From: Luteibacter anthropi
Lineage (GTDB): Bacteria; Pseudomonadota; Gammaproteobacteria; Xanthomonadales; Rhodanobacteraceae
Direction of reading: 5' to 3'
DNA length: 64,000 nt
NCBI RefSeq assembly: GCF_011759365.1
Contig: NZ_JAARLZ010000009.1
Coordinates: 156,821 to 220,820 of the forward strand
The notes below the pieces were generated by a model. It had not been told where the DNA came from, did not search any database, and worked only from the letters and a program-made list of their open reading frames with translations. A program made the position numbers and the translations under genes. Below, one piece after another: positions 8,730 through 19,281 of this stretch; the stretch's first letter is position 1, and every line of letters starts with the position of its first letter.

Positions 8730-10097
8730 ATGAATCATCGACGGAAATGGCAGGGGAAACTCGCCCGGCGGGCGTGCTGTCTTGCACTACTTGTGGCTTC
8801 GGGCGCCGCCTTCGCCGATACGACGCTGACCATCGGCACGGTGAACAACACCGACATGGTGCGCATGCAGGCCTTGTCGCCGGAGTACGAACGCACGCAT
8901 CCCGGCGTGCATCTCAACTGGGTGGTGCTCGAAGAAAACACGCTTCGCCAGCGCCTCACCACCGACATCGCCACGCATGGCGGGCAGTTCGACGTGGTGA
9001 CCATCGGTGCCTACGAGGCGCCATTGTGGGGTGCCCAGAAGTGGCTGGCGCCTTTGGACAACCTACCCGCCGATTACGACGTCAACGACCTGTTCAAGAA
9101 CGTGCGCGAGCAGCTCACCGTAGATAATCATCTTTACGCCGTGCCGTTCTACGCCGAAGCCAGCATCACCTATTACCGCACCGATCTTTTCGCGCACGCC
9201 AACCTGACGATGCCCCCGGAACCCACCTGGGACCAGATCCGCGGTTTTGCGCAGAAACTGCACGACCCGGCGCATGGCGTCTATGGCATCTGCCTGCGCG
9301 GCAAGGCCGGCTGGGGCGAGAACATGGCCTTGCTCGGCACCATCGTGAACAGCTGGGGCGGTCGCTGGTTCGACGAGCAATGGCATCCGCAGATCGACAC
9401 GCCCGAATGGCACGGGGCGGTGAATTTCTACGTGGATCTGCTGAAAAACTATGGACCACCCGGTCCGTCGGACAACGGCTTCAACGAAAACCTCGCGCTG
9501 TTCGCCGGTGGTCGCTGTGCCATGTGGGTGGATGCCAGCGTCGGTGGCGGCACGGTGTCCAATCCGAAGGAAAGCCAGGTCGCCGGCAAGGTAGGCTTCG
9601 TGCGCTCGCCACACGAAGTCACGGACAAGGGCTCGTCGTGGCTGTGGGTCTGGTCGCTGGCCATTCCCGCCAGTTCGAGACAGGCCGATGCCGCGCGTAA
9701 CTTCATCCTCTGGGCCACATCGAAGCCCTATCTGCAACTGGTGGCAAAAAAGTACGGCGAGGAATCCACGCCGCCGGGCACGCGCGAGTCAACGTATGCG
9801 AATGCGGCCTATATCAAGGCCGCCCCCTTCGCAAAGGTCACCTACGACTCGCTGAAGGCCGTGGACCCGGCCCATCCCACGCTGAAACCCGTGCCTTACA
9901 AGGGCATCCAGATCGTCTCGATTCCGGAGTTCCAGGCCGTGGCGACCCTGGTCGGCCGGCAGATTGCCGGTGCGCTGGCCGGGCGCGGCAACGTGGACGA
10001 ACTGCTGCGTACCGCCCAGGGCGCCGTGGACCGCACGATGAAGCGCGCCGGCTACTACGAGCACAAGCCCGTCATCCAGCAGGAGCCGACCCAATGA
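8730..10097 (+). CDS. mtlE: Polyol/sugar ABC transporter, periplasmic binding protein
   Basis: 455-residue solute-binding protein of the extracellular sugar-binding family 1. The signal peptide has a basic N-terminus (MNHRRKWQGKLARRACC) and a hydrophobic core ending AAFA. The mature part starts DTTLTIGTVNNTDM and contains the typical VPFYAEASITYYRTDLF segment. GGAGG at 8721-8725 fixes ATG 8730. First gene of a five-gene operon ending in a mannitol-type dehydrogenase, which suggests mannitol, sorbitol or arabitol as ligand (Pseudomonas mtlE, Rhodobacter smoE). The stop overlaps the next start (ATGA). Confidence 0.88.
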   Translation: MNHRRKWQGKLARRACCLALLVASGAAFADTTLTIGTVNNTDMVRMQALSPEYERTHPGVHLNWVVLEENTLRQRLTTDIATHGGQFDVVTIGAYEAPLWGAQKWLAPLDNLPADYDVNDLFKNVREQLTVDNHLYAVPFYAEASITYYRTDLFAHANLTMPPEPTWDQIRGFAQKLHDPAHGVYGICLRGKAGWGENMALLGTIVNSWGGRWFDEQWHPQIDTPEWHGAVNFYVDLLKNYGPPGPSDNGFNENLALFAGGRCAMWVDASVGGGTVSNPKESQVAGKVGFVRSPHEVTDKGSSWLWVWSLAIPASSRQADAARNFILWATSKPYLQLVAKKYGEESTPPGTRESTYANAAYIKAAPFAKVTYDSLKAVDPAHPTLKPVPYKGIQIVSIPEFQAVATLVGRQIAGALAGRGNVDELLRTAQGAVDRTMKRAGYYEHKPVIQQEPTQ

Positions 10098-10969
10098 GCG
10101 CGCGTATCCGCAAACGCCCCGAGCGCCTGCTCGCGCAGCCGGCGATCATCATGCTGCTGGTATGGATGATCGTGCCACTGGCGATGACGCTTTACTTCTC
10201 CACGCAGTATTACAACCTGCTCTATCCGGGCAAGTCGTCGTTCGTGGGTCTGGAAAACTTCGCGTATTTCTTCACCTACCCGAGCTTCTGGACGTCGGTG
10301 CTCAACACCATCGTGCTGGTCGGCAGCGTGCTGGCGATCACCGTGGTCGGTGGCGTGCTCATCTCGATCCTCGTCGACGAGAGCTTCCCCGGCCAGGGCA
10401 TCGTGCGCATGCTGCTGATCTCGCCGTTCTTCATCATGCCCACGGTGGCGGCACTGGTATGGAAGAACCTGCTGATGAATCCCGTCTCGGGCCTGCTTGC
10501 CTGGGTGTGGAAGCTGTTCGGCGCCACGCCGGTGAACTGGTTCGCCGACTGGCCGTTATTGTCGATCATCATCGTGGTGTCGTGGGAATGGCTGCCATTC
10601 GCGATCCTGATCTTCGTCACCGCACTGCAATCGCTTGATCGCGAACAACTGGAAGCCGCTCGCATGGACGGTGCACGCGGACTGGCCATCTTCCGCTACC
10701 TGACCCTGCCGCATCTGGCGCGCCCTATCGCAGTGGTGGTGATGGTCGAGGCCATCTTCCTGCTCAACATCTTTGCCGAGATCTTCGTGACCACGAATGG
10801 TGGGCCGGGTGACGCAACCACCAATGTGCCTTACCTGGTCTATACCCAGGCATTGCTGGAATTCGACGTGGGTGCGGCATCGGCCGGTGGCCTGGTGGCC
10901 GTGGTGCTGGCGAACATCATGGCGGTGTTCCTGATCCGCCTGATCGGCAAGTCGCTGACGGCGCGCTGA
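10094..10969 (+). CDS. mtlF: Polyol ABC transporter permease 1
   Basis: 291-residue inner-membrane protein of the MalF/UgpA type with about six membrane helices. The cytoplasmic EAA loop that contacts the ATPase reads EAARMDGARGLAIFRYLTLP. It overlaps the binding-protein gene by 4 nt and lies 11 nt before the second permease, so the operon is tightly coupled. Confidence 0.9.
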   Translation: MSARIRKRPERLLAQPAIIMLLVWMIVPLAMTLYFSTQYYNLLYPGKSSFVGLENFAYFFTYPSFWTSVLNTIVLVGSVLAITVVGGVLISILVDESFPGQGIVRMLLISPFFIMPTVAALVWKNLLMNPVSGLLAWVWKLFGATPVNWFADWPLLSIIIVVSWEWLPFAILIFVTALQSLDREQLEAARMDGARGLAIFRYLTLPHLARPIAVVVMVEAIFLLNIFAEIFVTTNGGPGDATTNVPYLVYTQALLEFDVGAASAGGLVAVVLANIMAVFLIRLIGKSLTAR

Positions 10970-10980
10970 GGAGAAACGAC

Positions 10981-11814
10981 ATGGCCCATAACCGACCCAA
11001 GCGCCGCCTCGCCCGCACGCTGCGTGCCATTGCCTCGTGGCTCGTGGCCCTGGTGGTGTTCTTTCCGATCCTCTGGATGCTGGTCACCAGTTTCAAGAGC
11101 GAGCTGGAAGCTTTCAGCATGCCGCCGCACTTCGTGTTCTCCCCGACACTGGAGAACTACCGCGAGATCCTGTCGCGGGCGAACTACCTGCATTACGCAT
11201 GGAACTCCATCGTGACGGCCGGTGGCGCCACCCTGCTCGGCATGGCGGTGGCCGTGCCGGCGGCGTATGCCTTCGCCTATCACCCCACGAAACGCACGAA
11301 AGACGTATTGCTGTGGATGCTGTCGACCAAGATGCTCCCCGGAGTGGGTGTGCTGGTGCCGATCTACCTGATCTGCCGCGACCTCGACATGCTCGACTCC
11401 CGGCTGGCCCTGGTGATCATCTTTGCGCTGATCAACCTGCCGATCATGGTCTGGATGATCTACACCTATTTCCGCGACATCCCCTACGACATCCTCGAAG
11501 CGGCACGGATGGACGGTGCAGGCACCTGGCAGACGATGTTCCGCGTGCTGATTCCCGTCAGTCGTGGCGGCCTTGCCTCCACCGCCCTGCTTTGCCTCAT
11601 TCTCTCGTGGAACGAGGCCTTCTGGTCGCTCAACCTCACCACCTCCAGCGCCGCCCCCCTTACCGCGCTCGTGGCTTCGTTCTCCAGCCCCGAGGGGCTG
11701 TTCTGGGCCAAGCTTTCGGCCGTGTCGACACTCGCCTGCGCACCCATCCTGGTGCTGGGCTGGCTGTCGCAGCGCCAGCTGGTCCGTGGTCTCACCTTCG
11801 GCGCAGTCAAATAG
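10981..11814 (+). CDS. mtlG: Polyol ABC transporter permease 2
   Basis: 277-residue MalG/UgpE-type permease with about six membrane helices and the EAA loop EAARMDGAGTWQTMFRVLIP. GAGGAGAAACGAC immediately precedes ATG 10981. It pairs with the upstream permease to form the transmembrane channel. Confidence 0.9.
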   Translation: MAHNRPKRRLARTLRAIASWLVALVVFFPILWMLVTSFKSELEAFSMPPHFVFSPTLENYREILSRANYLHYAWNSIVTAGGATLLGMAVAVPAAYAFAYHPTKRTKDVLLWMLSTKMLPGVGVLVPIYLICRDLDMLDSRLALVIIFALINLPIMVWMIYTYFRDIPYDILEAARMDGAGTWQTMFRVLIPVSRGGLASTALLCLILSWNEAFWSLNLTTSSAAPLTALVASFSSPEGLFWAKLSAVSTLACAPILVLGWLSQRQLVRGLTFGAVK

Positions 11815-11824
11815 GAGCCGCCTC

Positions 11825-12898
11825 ATGTCCCGCCTGGAAATCCGTTCGCTGCGCAAATCGTTCGAGGGTACCGATGTCATCAAGGGCATCGACCTGGTGG
11901 TGGAGGATCGCGAGTTCTGTGTTTTCCTCGGCCCATCGGGCTGTGGCAAGTCCACTACGCTGCGCCTGATCGCCGGCCTGGAGGACGTGGACGACGGCCA
12001 GATCCTTCTCGACAAGGACGACATCACCGATCGCCCCGTGGACAAGCGTGACCTGGCCATGGTGTTTCAGAGTTACGCACTGTATCCGCACATGAGCGTG
12101 CGCGAGAACATGTCCTTTGCACTGAAACTGGCGCACAAGGATCAGAGCAGCATCAATGAGAAGGTGAACCGCGCGGCGAAGATCCTCGCGCTGGAGCCTT
12201 ACCTGGATCGCAAGCCTTCGGCGCTGTCGGGCGGGCAGCGCCAGCGCGTGGCGATCGGACGCGCGATCACCCGCGAGCCACGCGTGTTCCTGTTCGATGA
12301 GCCCTTGTCCAATCTCGATGCCGCACTGCGCGCGCAGACGCGACTGGAAATCGCTCGCCTTCACCAGGAGCTCAACGCCACGATGATCTACGTCACCCAT
12401 GACCAGATCGAGGCCATGACGCTCGCGGACAAGATCGCCATCTTCAGCGAGGGCCGCATCGAGCAGATCGGCTCGCCGATGGAACTGTACCGTCGGCCTG
12501 CCAACCGTTTCGTTGCCGGCTTTCTCGGCATGCCGCAGATGAACTTCTTCGCTGCCACCCCGGTGAATGGTGAGCTGCGACTGGGCAACGGCAACCTGCT
12601 GCACCTGCCGGTACGGATCGATGCGATGGGCGACCTTACCGTCGGCGTGCGGCCCGAGCACCTGCGTGTCTGCGAGGAAGGCGACGGCACGGGCGAAACA
12701 CTCAACGGCAAGCTCGCCGTCGTGGAACGCCTCGGCAGCGAGACGTACGCCTATGTCGAAGTACCCCACGTAGGCCCGGTCACGGTGCGCGCCGACGGCG
12801 ATTTCGATCGCCGCGCCGGGCGCGAGATATGTATCCGGCTCGATCTCACCCATGCCCATGTGTTCGACGCCAGCGGCGTCGCCATCCATCACCCCTGA
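11825..12898 (+). CDS. mtlK: Polyol ABC transporter, ATP-binding protein
   Basis: 357-residue MalK/UgpC-type ATPase. Walker A GPSGCGKST lies near residue 37, the signature LSGGQRQRVAIGRAI and Walker B FLFDEPLSNLD follow, and a C-terminal TOBE regulatory domain (VGVRPEHL) is present. ATG 11825 follows AGGAGCCGCCTC. It energises the mtlE-F-G importer. Confidence 0.93.
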   Translation: MSRLEIRSLRKSFEGTDVIKGIDLVVEDREFCVFLGPSGCGKSTTLRLIAGLEDVDDGQILLDKDDITDRPVDKRDLAMVFQSYALYPHMSVRENMSFALKLAHKDQSSINEKVNRAAKILALEPYLDRKPSALSGGQRQRVAIGRAITREPRVFLFDEPLSNLDAALRAQTRLEIARLHQELNATMIYVTHDQIEAMTLADKIAIFSEGRIEQIGSPMELYRRPANRFVAGFLGMPQMNFFAATPVNGELRLGNGNLLHLPVRIDAMGDLTVGVRPEHLRVCEEGDGTGETLNGKLAVVERLGSETYAYVEVPHVGPVTVRADGDFDRRAGREICIRLDLTHAHVFDASGVAIHHP

Positions 12899-12907
12899 AG
12901 AGCTGCC

Positions 12908-14395
12908 ATGTCCGTCGCCCTCACGCCCCAGCACCTCGACCGCCTTCCCCGTGGCGTCGATGCCCCGCCCTTCGACCGTGGCGGTGTCACGGCCGGTATC
13001 GCCCATATCGGCGTCGGTGCCTTTCATCGCGCGCACCTGGCCATCTACACGAACCTGACGCTGGCCGATACCGATATGGCCGGCTGGGGCATCCTCGGTA
13101 TCAACCTGCTCGACCAGGACAAACCCCTGGCTGATGCCTTGAAAGCACAGGATGGGCTGTACTCGGTCAGCGAGTTCGATCCACGCGGTGAACGACGCAC
13201 GCATGTCGTCGGTGCGATGGTGGATTACCTGCATGCACCTTCCGACGGAGCGGCCAGGGTGCTGGAACGGCTATGCGATCCGGCGATCCGCATCGTCTCG
13301 CTGACCATTACCGAAGGTGGCTACCTGATCGACGAGCACGGTACCTTCCGGCTGGACGATGCTTCTGTAGCGCACGACCTGAAGCACCCGGAGTCGCCAC
13401 TGGGAGTATTCGGTTTCATCGTTGGGGCATTGGAACGTCGTCGCAGCGAAGGTACGCCTGCGTTCACCGTGATGTCCTGCGACAACCTCCGTCACAACGG
13501 AGCCCAGGCGAAGAAAGCCGTGCTGGCCTTTGCGAAGGCCCGTTCACCCGAGCTGGCCGCCTGGATCGATGCCGAGGTCGATTTTCCCAATGCCATGGTG
13601 GATAGAATCACGCCCGCCACTACGCCGGCCGTGCGCGACGAACTCAATGCCGCCACCGGCCTCGACGACCAGACTCCCGTGATCTGCGAAGACTTCATCC
13701 AGTGGGTGCTGGAAGACCGCTTCCGCCATGGTCGTCCCGCCTGGGAACGCCATGGCCTGCAGATCGTGGATGACGTGTCCCCGTATGAGGACGCCAAGAT
13801 TCGCCTGCTGAACGGCTCGCACCAGATGCTGTCGTACCCCGCCTTCCTGTCCGGGCACCGGCGCGTGGACCTCGCCGTGAGGGATCCGCTGTTCAATGCC
13901 TATCTCACCGGCTTCCTCAACGACGACGCGGGCGTCTGGCTGGCGTCGCTGCCCGGCATGGAGCTGGGGGCCTACAAGAAGAAGCTGCTCGACCGGTTCA
14001 GTAACGCCTCGATCGCCGATCAGCTCGACCGCCTTTGCCTGGATGGTGGTTCGAAGATTCCAGGCTTCATCGGACCGACGATCAAGGCCTGCCTGGAAAA
14101 CGACAAGGATGCCCGCCGCGTTGCCTTCCTGCTGGCCGCCTACGATCGCTATGTCCGCGTCGGAAAGGATGACAACGGTGCGTCGTATCCGCTGCGCGAA
14201 CCCAATGCCATGCGCCTGGTGCAACCACTGATCGACAGCAACTCGAAAGACACCCTTATCGAAAGCATCGAACTGGTTGGCCCGCTGGCGGCAAAAGACA
14301 CACGATTCCGCCGGCAGTACGATATTTACGTCGATGCCATGCATCGCCAGGGCGTGCGCCGCACCCTGGAACAGCTCGATAGCCTCGTCGATTGA
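12908..14395 (+). CDS. mtlD: Mannitol 2-dehydrogenase (polyol dehydrogenase, long-chain)
   Basis: 495-residue polyol-specific long-chain dehydrogenase oxidising mannitol (or arabitol/sorbitol) to the ketose with NAD+. The NAD-binding segment includes HIGVGAFHRAH (residues 33-43). The catalytic pattern K-x4-N-x2-H is present as K297, N302 and H305, at nearly the numbering of the Pseudomonas fluorescens enzyme. It closes the transporter operon, 9 nt after mtlK. No fructokinase or xylulokinase gene follows, so downstream phosphorylation must be encoded elsewhere. Confidence 0.93.
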   Translation: MSVALTPQHLDRLPRGVDAPPFDRGGVTAGIAHIGVGAFHRAHLAIYTNLTLADTDMAGWGILGINLLDQDKPLADALKAQDGLYSVSEFDPRGERRTHVVGAMVDYLHAPSDGAARVLERLCDPAIRIVSLTITEGGYLIDEHGTFRLDDASVAHDLKHPESPLGVFGFIVGALERRRSEGTPAFTVMSCDNLRHNGAQAKKAVLAFAKARSPELAAWIDAEVDFPNAMVDRITPATTPAVRDELNAATGLDDQTPVICEDFIQWVLEDRFRHGRPAWERHGLQIVDDVSPYEDAKIRLLNGSHQMLSYPAFLSGHRRVDLAVRDPLFNAYLTGFLNDDAGVWLASLPGMELGAYKKKLLDRFSNASIADQLDRLCLDGGSKIPGFIGPTIKACLENDKDARRVAFLLAAYDRYVRVGKDDNGASYPLREPNAMRLVQPLIDSNSKDTLIESIELVGPLAAKDTRFRRQYDIYVDAMHRQGVRRTLEQLDSLVD

Positions 14396-14490
14396 AAAGA
14401 GGCCTCACCCACGCTACACGGGGCGTTTCCGGAAGCTTCACCGGGACGCTCCCAGCATGGGGCCGTCATCGCATCGAACGGGAGCACCTC

Positions 14491-14649
14491 ATGCCTTACA
14501 CGCCGACCAACCCACAACCGCCCTTTGCCGAACCCGGAAAGAATCGTCCCGAGGACGAGATCAGCAAGCCTGGCAGCTACAAGCCGGAGCGCGATGCCGA
14601 CCCGGAGCCACCGGAAAACGACGATCCGATTGAACCAGCCCGTCCTTGA
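14491..14649 (+). CDS. Small proline-rich hypothetical protein
   Basis: 52-residue acidic, Pro- and Glu-rich peptide (MPYTPTNPQPPFAEPGKN...PEPPENDDPIEPARP) with no hydrophobic segment, probably disordered. ATG 14491 is preceded by GGGAGCACCTC, a good ribosome binding site, which is the main support. Function unknown. It ends 11 nt before the convergent YfhO-like reading frame. Confidence 0.5.
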   Translation: MPYTPTNPQPPFAEPGKNRPEDEISKPGSYKPERDADPEPPENDDPIEPARP

Positions 14650-14660
14650 GGAATGCGCCA

Positions 14661-16893
14661 TCAGGCCGGGCTGGCTTGATGGCGGTCGTTGCGATGTCGC
14701 CAGGCATGCATCAGCAGATGCCAGGGACTGAAGCGGAAAACCACGCGATGTTCCCCTGCGGTCAGGCATACAGCCCGGAACATGCCGTTGGCCCGGTGGA
14801 TGGACAACGGGGTGTCGTCCAGCTCGGCCAGCCATCCCGGGTGGTCGAGTTCGCCCAGGGCAAGCCAGCCGGGCGATGTTGCCGAGCTGGTCAACTGCAT
14901 TCGCGTATGCGTCGAGGAAATATCTCGCACGGTGACGACACCACGGCAGGTCTGGGCAATACCGCTTACCTGCGTCGCATCTTCTTCGTCGCGTGGGGTG
15001 ATCCACATCGTCTGGGCGAAGTCGGTACGTGCGAACTCGTCGGGGGCGGGTTTTTCCCCGACATTCAGCAAGCGCAGGGCGCGAGGATTGAGTATCCGTG
15101 GATAGGCGCGTTCGTTGCGCCAGATATCGACGTCACGAAAACGGCCGGCCGGAACGTAGTCCGGCGGAGGACTTACCGGAGCCAGATCAGCGCGGTGTCC
15201 GATGACGAGATAACGCACTCCCAGCAGGTCGTCGAGACGGTTTTCCGGCAACGCATTGTATGGCGAGGTCACCGTGGGCACGGCGCTGCTTTCCCGTGGC
15301 GAGTACCAGGCCTCGTATAACGCGTAACGCAGTGGGTTGTATCCCTGCGTGGATGAAATGCCAAGCAGCATGCCCGTGTTATCCCAGGGCACGTGTGTGT
15401 TCTGAGTGGCCATCCTCTCTGCAGGGCCGCCATGACTACCGGCCAAGGCATGCTTCAGAAACTGCGATGCGGGGTTCGCAACGAAACGTGCAGCGCCGTT
15501 TCCGGCCGAGTTGAACGTGCCATTGAAACCAAAACTACGGTAATCGGCAAAAAGAACCACTGCCAGCCAGAGAACGGCCTGCCATTGGCTTGCCTGCCTG
15601 CGAAGGAACCATAGCGCGAGCATGGCGACGATGACGGCCAGGAACGGCCTGCCGTATTTGTCGTGCATCGATATCGCGACAAGACACAACCACGTGGCCG
15701 CGATCGCGAGCAAGACGATGACCTCGCGTCGCGAGCGTAAGTCGATCCGGCTTACCCCGATGCCTGCGAGAAAGGCCAGCGCGAAATTCATCACATAGGC
15801 CGCATCCGACGGACGTCGGAAATGCACCAACCCAGGCATCCACGTATATAACCATCCATAGAGCGGCATATTCGTCCCCACCATGTACAGGGTCGACAGA
15901 CGCGCAAGAAGCCCGAAACAGGTGATGGATCGGCGGTATTCACCGGATCGCCATGCACGCGAAAGTCCCCATAGGGACAGGAGCGGTATCACGCCAATAT
16001 AGAGGAATGAGCCCATCGCATCGAACGACGCGCTGTCGAAATCGCTCAGCCCTGCGAAAGCATTCGGATGAAAAAGCATGAGCGCCGCGTGCAGATCGAG
16101 CGACCCCGCATCGGCCGCGGACAGAGCCAGTTCGGTCCGGTTGGAAAGGCTGAGGGTAGCCCAGCTGAGAAGCAGTTGGGGCAGCCCCAGCACCAGTGCG
16201 ACCCATGCGGCACAGCAGGCCGGCGACGAACATGCGACGCCAGGCGATATTCCGCTGCGGCCAGTAGCGAGCCACGGCCACGCAACCATAGGCGGCAATC
16301 ACCAGCACGAAGAGATAGGTTACCTGCACAAGCTGCGTCACCATGGCACCCGCCGCGAGGCCGAGCAGCAACCCCCTGCCAGGGGTCGGCCGGGCCAGGA
16401 GGTGACGCAGTGCCAGCAGCACCACGGGAACATACGCATAAGCGATGACGATCGGCGTGTGCTGGAGCCGTGACCCCGCCACGCCACCGGCCATGAAGAC
16501 CACCGCACCAACCAATGCGCCGAAGCCGTTAGCACCATGGCGGCGCATCAGTTGCAGCATCGCGGCCCCGCCCATCAGCGTATGCAGCAACACACCCCAG
16601 GCGAACCAGTTGGCTCCCGGATCCGCGGGCAAAAGCATCCATGCCATGAGCAACGGAGAAAAGAGCATGCCCTGGGGATCGCCTATCTGCGCATAGCCTC
16701 CGTAGATATATGGGTTCCACCACGGTGCCACGCCAGAACGCAGGCTATGGGCGTTGAAATAGACCGTGGGATAGAACTGGTCCAGTGCGTCCCACGGCAG
16801 CACACGGCCGCCCAGAAGTACGCTGGCATTAAGCATCAGCCAGATGACTGCAAGGAGGAAAAGAAGGCGGCGGGTGGAAAGGGTGTCCGGCAT
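14661..16893 (-). pseudogene. YfhO-like membrane protein, frameshifted copy
   Basis: Two overlapping minus-strand frames together match the whole neighbouring 738-residue paralogue. The N-terminal part (16893 to about 16205) has GGRVLPWDALDQFYP and PWWNPYIYGGYAQIGDPQG. The C-terminal part (about 16215 to 14661) resumes at GLPQLLLSW and continues to the soluble C-terminal domain. The frame changes in the FVAGLL/AAWVALVLGLPQ region near 16205-16215. The span is 3n+1, fitting one extra base. It is either a real frameshift or an assembly error. YfhO proteins are multi-pass GT-C-fold glycosyltransferase-like proteins; the substrate here is unknown. Confidence 0.75.
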
Positions 16894-16977
16894 GAAAGGC
16901 GTGCGTCCGTTGCACGAGATAGATGCAGATGTTGCGATCGATCGGGTCGAGTGCCCGACCCGGTGTCGTTACATGAA

Positions 16978-19194
16978 TTAGCGATTCGCTATGGCGTGGC
17001 TGACCATGCGCCACGGGCTGAAGGCGAACGTCAGGCGGTGCTGTCCCTTGGGAACACATACGGCACGGAACATGCCATTGGCGCGATGGATCGGCACCTG
17101 TTCGCCGTCGAGCCGGGCCTCCCAGCCGGGATGATCGAGTTCGCCCGCCACGACCCAGCCGGGCGAGTTCGCCTCGGTCCGTAGCTCGGTGCGCGTCGGC
17201 GTGCTACTCATCGCCTTGATCTGCACGGCGCCCGTGCAACGGGAAACCGACGTGCGGGCCGTTGCCTGGTCGGTTTCATCGCGCGGTGTCAGCCAGAACA
17301 CTGTGTTGAAATCCGTACGCGTGAATTCCGCCGGATCCACGGGTTCGTTCAGGCCGACCAGGCGAACCTGGGTCGGATTCATGAAACGTGGATAAGCCGA
17401 ATCGTTGCGCCACAGCACGATATCGTCGAATTCGCCTACTTTCCGATAGTCGGGTGGCGCCTCGACCGGAGCGCCGGGCATGCCACCGATCGCGAGATAG
17501 CGCACGCCCAGAAGATCGTCCATGCGTCGTTCGGGCATGCCATTGTAGAGCGACGGTGACCCGGCGGCCATCGCGTTCTCCCGTGCCGGATACCACGTTT
17601 CATACAGTGCATGCCGGAGGGGGTTGTAACCCTGCGTGGATGCGATGCCCGTGAGCATGCCGCCGTTGTCCCAGATGGGCGCGATCTTCTCCGTGGCGAT
17701 TCTTTCCCCTTGCAGCGGGCCGGATGTATCCAGGGCCTGCTTCAGATAGTGCACGGCGGGATCAGAGAGGTAACGAGCGGTCTCGTTGCTGGATACATTG
17801 AAACGGCCGTTGAAATTGAAACTGCGGTAGTCGGCCACGACCAGGAGCATCAGCCACAGGGTGGCGCGCCACGGCATGTCCGCATGGCGCATGTTCCAGA
17901 CCACCAGCATGGCGACGAGGATCGCCACGATCTGGCCCGTGCGCACGTGCCCCATCGCAACGAGACTTGCCACGAGCCAGGCACTGGCCAGCGATGCAAC
18001 GATCAGTCGCTCTTTCCACGAGGCCAGGTCGATGTGGCTTGCGCCTACGGCAGCGAGAAACGCCAGGGCGATGTTGAATACATAGGCGCCATCCGAGGGC
18101 CTGCGGAAATGCACAAGGCCAGGCAGCCAGGTGTAGAGCCAGCCATACAAAGGCGTATGGGTGCCGAGCATGTACAGGGCGCCCGCAAGGGCCAGCACGC
18201 TGAAACACGCGATCGACCGTTGGTTCCGTCCACGATGCCATGCACGCACCACGAAACCGAGGGCAAGCAGCGGCAGCGTTCCGATGTAGAGGAACGATTG
18301 CACTGGATCGATCGGTGCATCGAGCAGATTGCGCAGGCCGTCGAATGCGTTGGGATAGAACAGGAACAGGAACGACCTGAGGTCGAGCGACCCCGGTGCC
18401 GCCACGGACAAGGGCATCATGCTGCGATTGGAAAGGCCCATGGCTGCCCAGCTGAAAAGCAGCTGGGGAAGCCCGCATGCCACCGCAACGAGCAGGGCAA
18501 CCACCCCGCCACCGAGGAAACGCATGCGCTGCTGCGAATCGTAACTACGCCAGTAGCGTATGGCCGCGACACAGGCATACGCCACAAGCATGAGCACGAA
18601 CAGGTAGGTGGCCTGCACGAGGTGGACCACCAGCGCACCGGCAGCCAGTCCGAGCAGCGCGCCCCGGAGCGCACCGGGCCGCGATAGAAAATATCGCAAG
18701 GCCAGCAACACCACGGGAACATAGGCGTACGCAATGACGATCGATATATGTTCCAGCCTTGATGCCGCCACACCGCCACCCATGAAAACGGTGGCACCCA
18801 CCAGCGCGCCCAGGGCATTCGCTCCATGACGGCGAAGCACCTCGAGCATGGCCGCACCTGCCATGAGCATGTGCAGCAGGACACCCCAGCAGAACCATAC
18901 GACGCCAGGCTGGGCAGGCAGCAGCATCCATGTCATCAGCAAGGGAGAGAACAGCATCCCCTGCGGATCGCCGATCTGCGCGTAACCACTGTAGATATAA
19001 GGATTCCACCACGGAGCCAGCCCCGAACGCAGGCTATGTGCATTGAAATACACCGTGGGATAGAACTCGTTGATGGCATCCCAGGGGAGCACACGCCCCC
19101 CTTTGAGCACAACGAAGTTCAGCACGAGCCAAACAGCGCACAGCACCAGGAACTGGCGGCGATAGGGGATAGGATCCTGATGCACGGCGTCCAT
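16978..19194 (-). CDS. YfhO-like multi-pass membrane protein (GT-C fold)
   Basis: 738 residues. About 10-12 membrane helices in the first ~450 residues are followed by a soluble C-terminal domain. The segment after the first helix, RVLPWDAINEFYP, and PWWNPYIYSGYAQIGDPQG look like the catalytic acidic loop of YfhO/GT-C transferases, which use polyprenyl-phosphate sugars to modify extracytoplasmic polymers. It lies 84 nt upstream of a frameshifted tandem copy in the same orientation, so the pair arose by duplication. No polysaccharide genes are adjacent. Confidence 0.75.
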   Translation of the reverse strand: MDAVHQDPIPYRRQFLVLCAVWLVLNFVVLKGGRVLPWDAINEFYPTVYFNAHSLRSGLAPWWNPYIYSGYAQIGDPQGMLFSPLLMTWMLLPAQPGVVWFCWGVLLHMLMAGAAMLEVLRRHGANALGALVGATVFMGGGVAASRLEHISIVIAYAYVPVVLLALRYFLSRPGALRGALLGLAAGALVVHLVQATYLFVLMLVAYACVAAIRYWRSYDSQQRMRFLGGGVVALLVAVACGLPQLLFSWAAMGLSNRSMMPLSVAAPGSLDLRSFLFLFYPNAFDGLRNLLDAPIDPVQSFLYIGTLPLLALGFVVRAWHRGRNQRSIACFSVLALAGALYMLGTHTPLYGWLYTWLPGLVHFRRPSDGAYVFNIALAFLAAVGASHIDLASWKERLIVASLASAWLVASLVAMGHVRTGQIVAILVAMLVVWNMRHADMPWRATLWLMLLVVADYRSFNFNGRFNVSSNETARYLSDPAVHYLKQALDTSGPLQGERIATEKIAPIWDNGGMLTGIASTQGYNPLRHALYETWYPARENAMAAGSPSLYNGMPERRMDDLLGVRYLAIGGMPGAPVEAPPDYRKVGEFDDIVLWRNDSAYPRFMNPTQVRLVGLNEPVDPAEFTRTDFNTVFWLTPRDETDQATARTSVSRCTGAVQIKAMSSTPTRTELRTEANSPGWVVAGELDHPGWEARLDGEQVPIHRANGMFRAVCVPKGQHRLTFAFSPWRMVSHAIANR

Positions 19195-19281
19195 GGTCGT
19201 TCGCGGCGGAGCGCAGGATTGTACTCAATAACTTGCGAGGCAGACCTTTGGCGCCAACGGCCAACCGGATAGACTTCGCCC

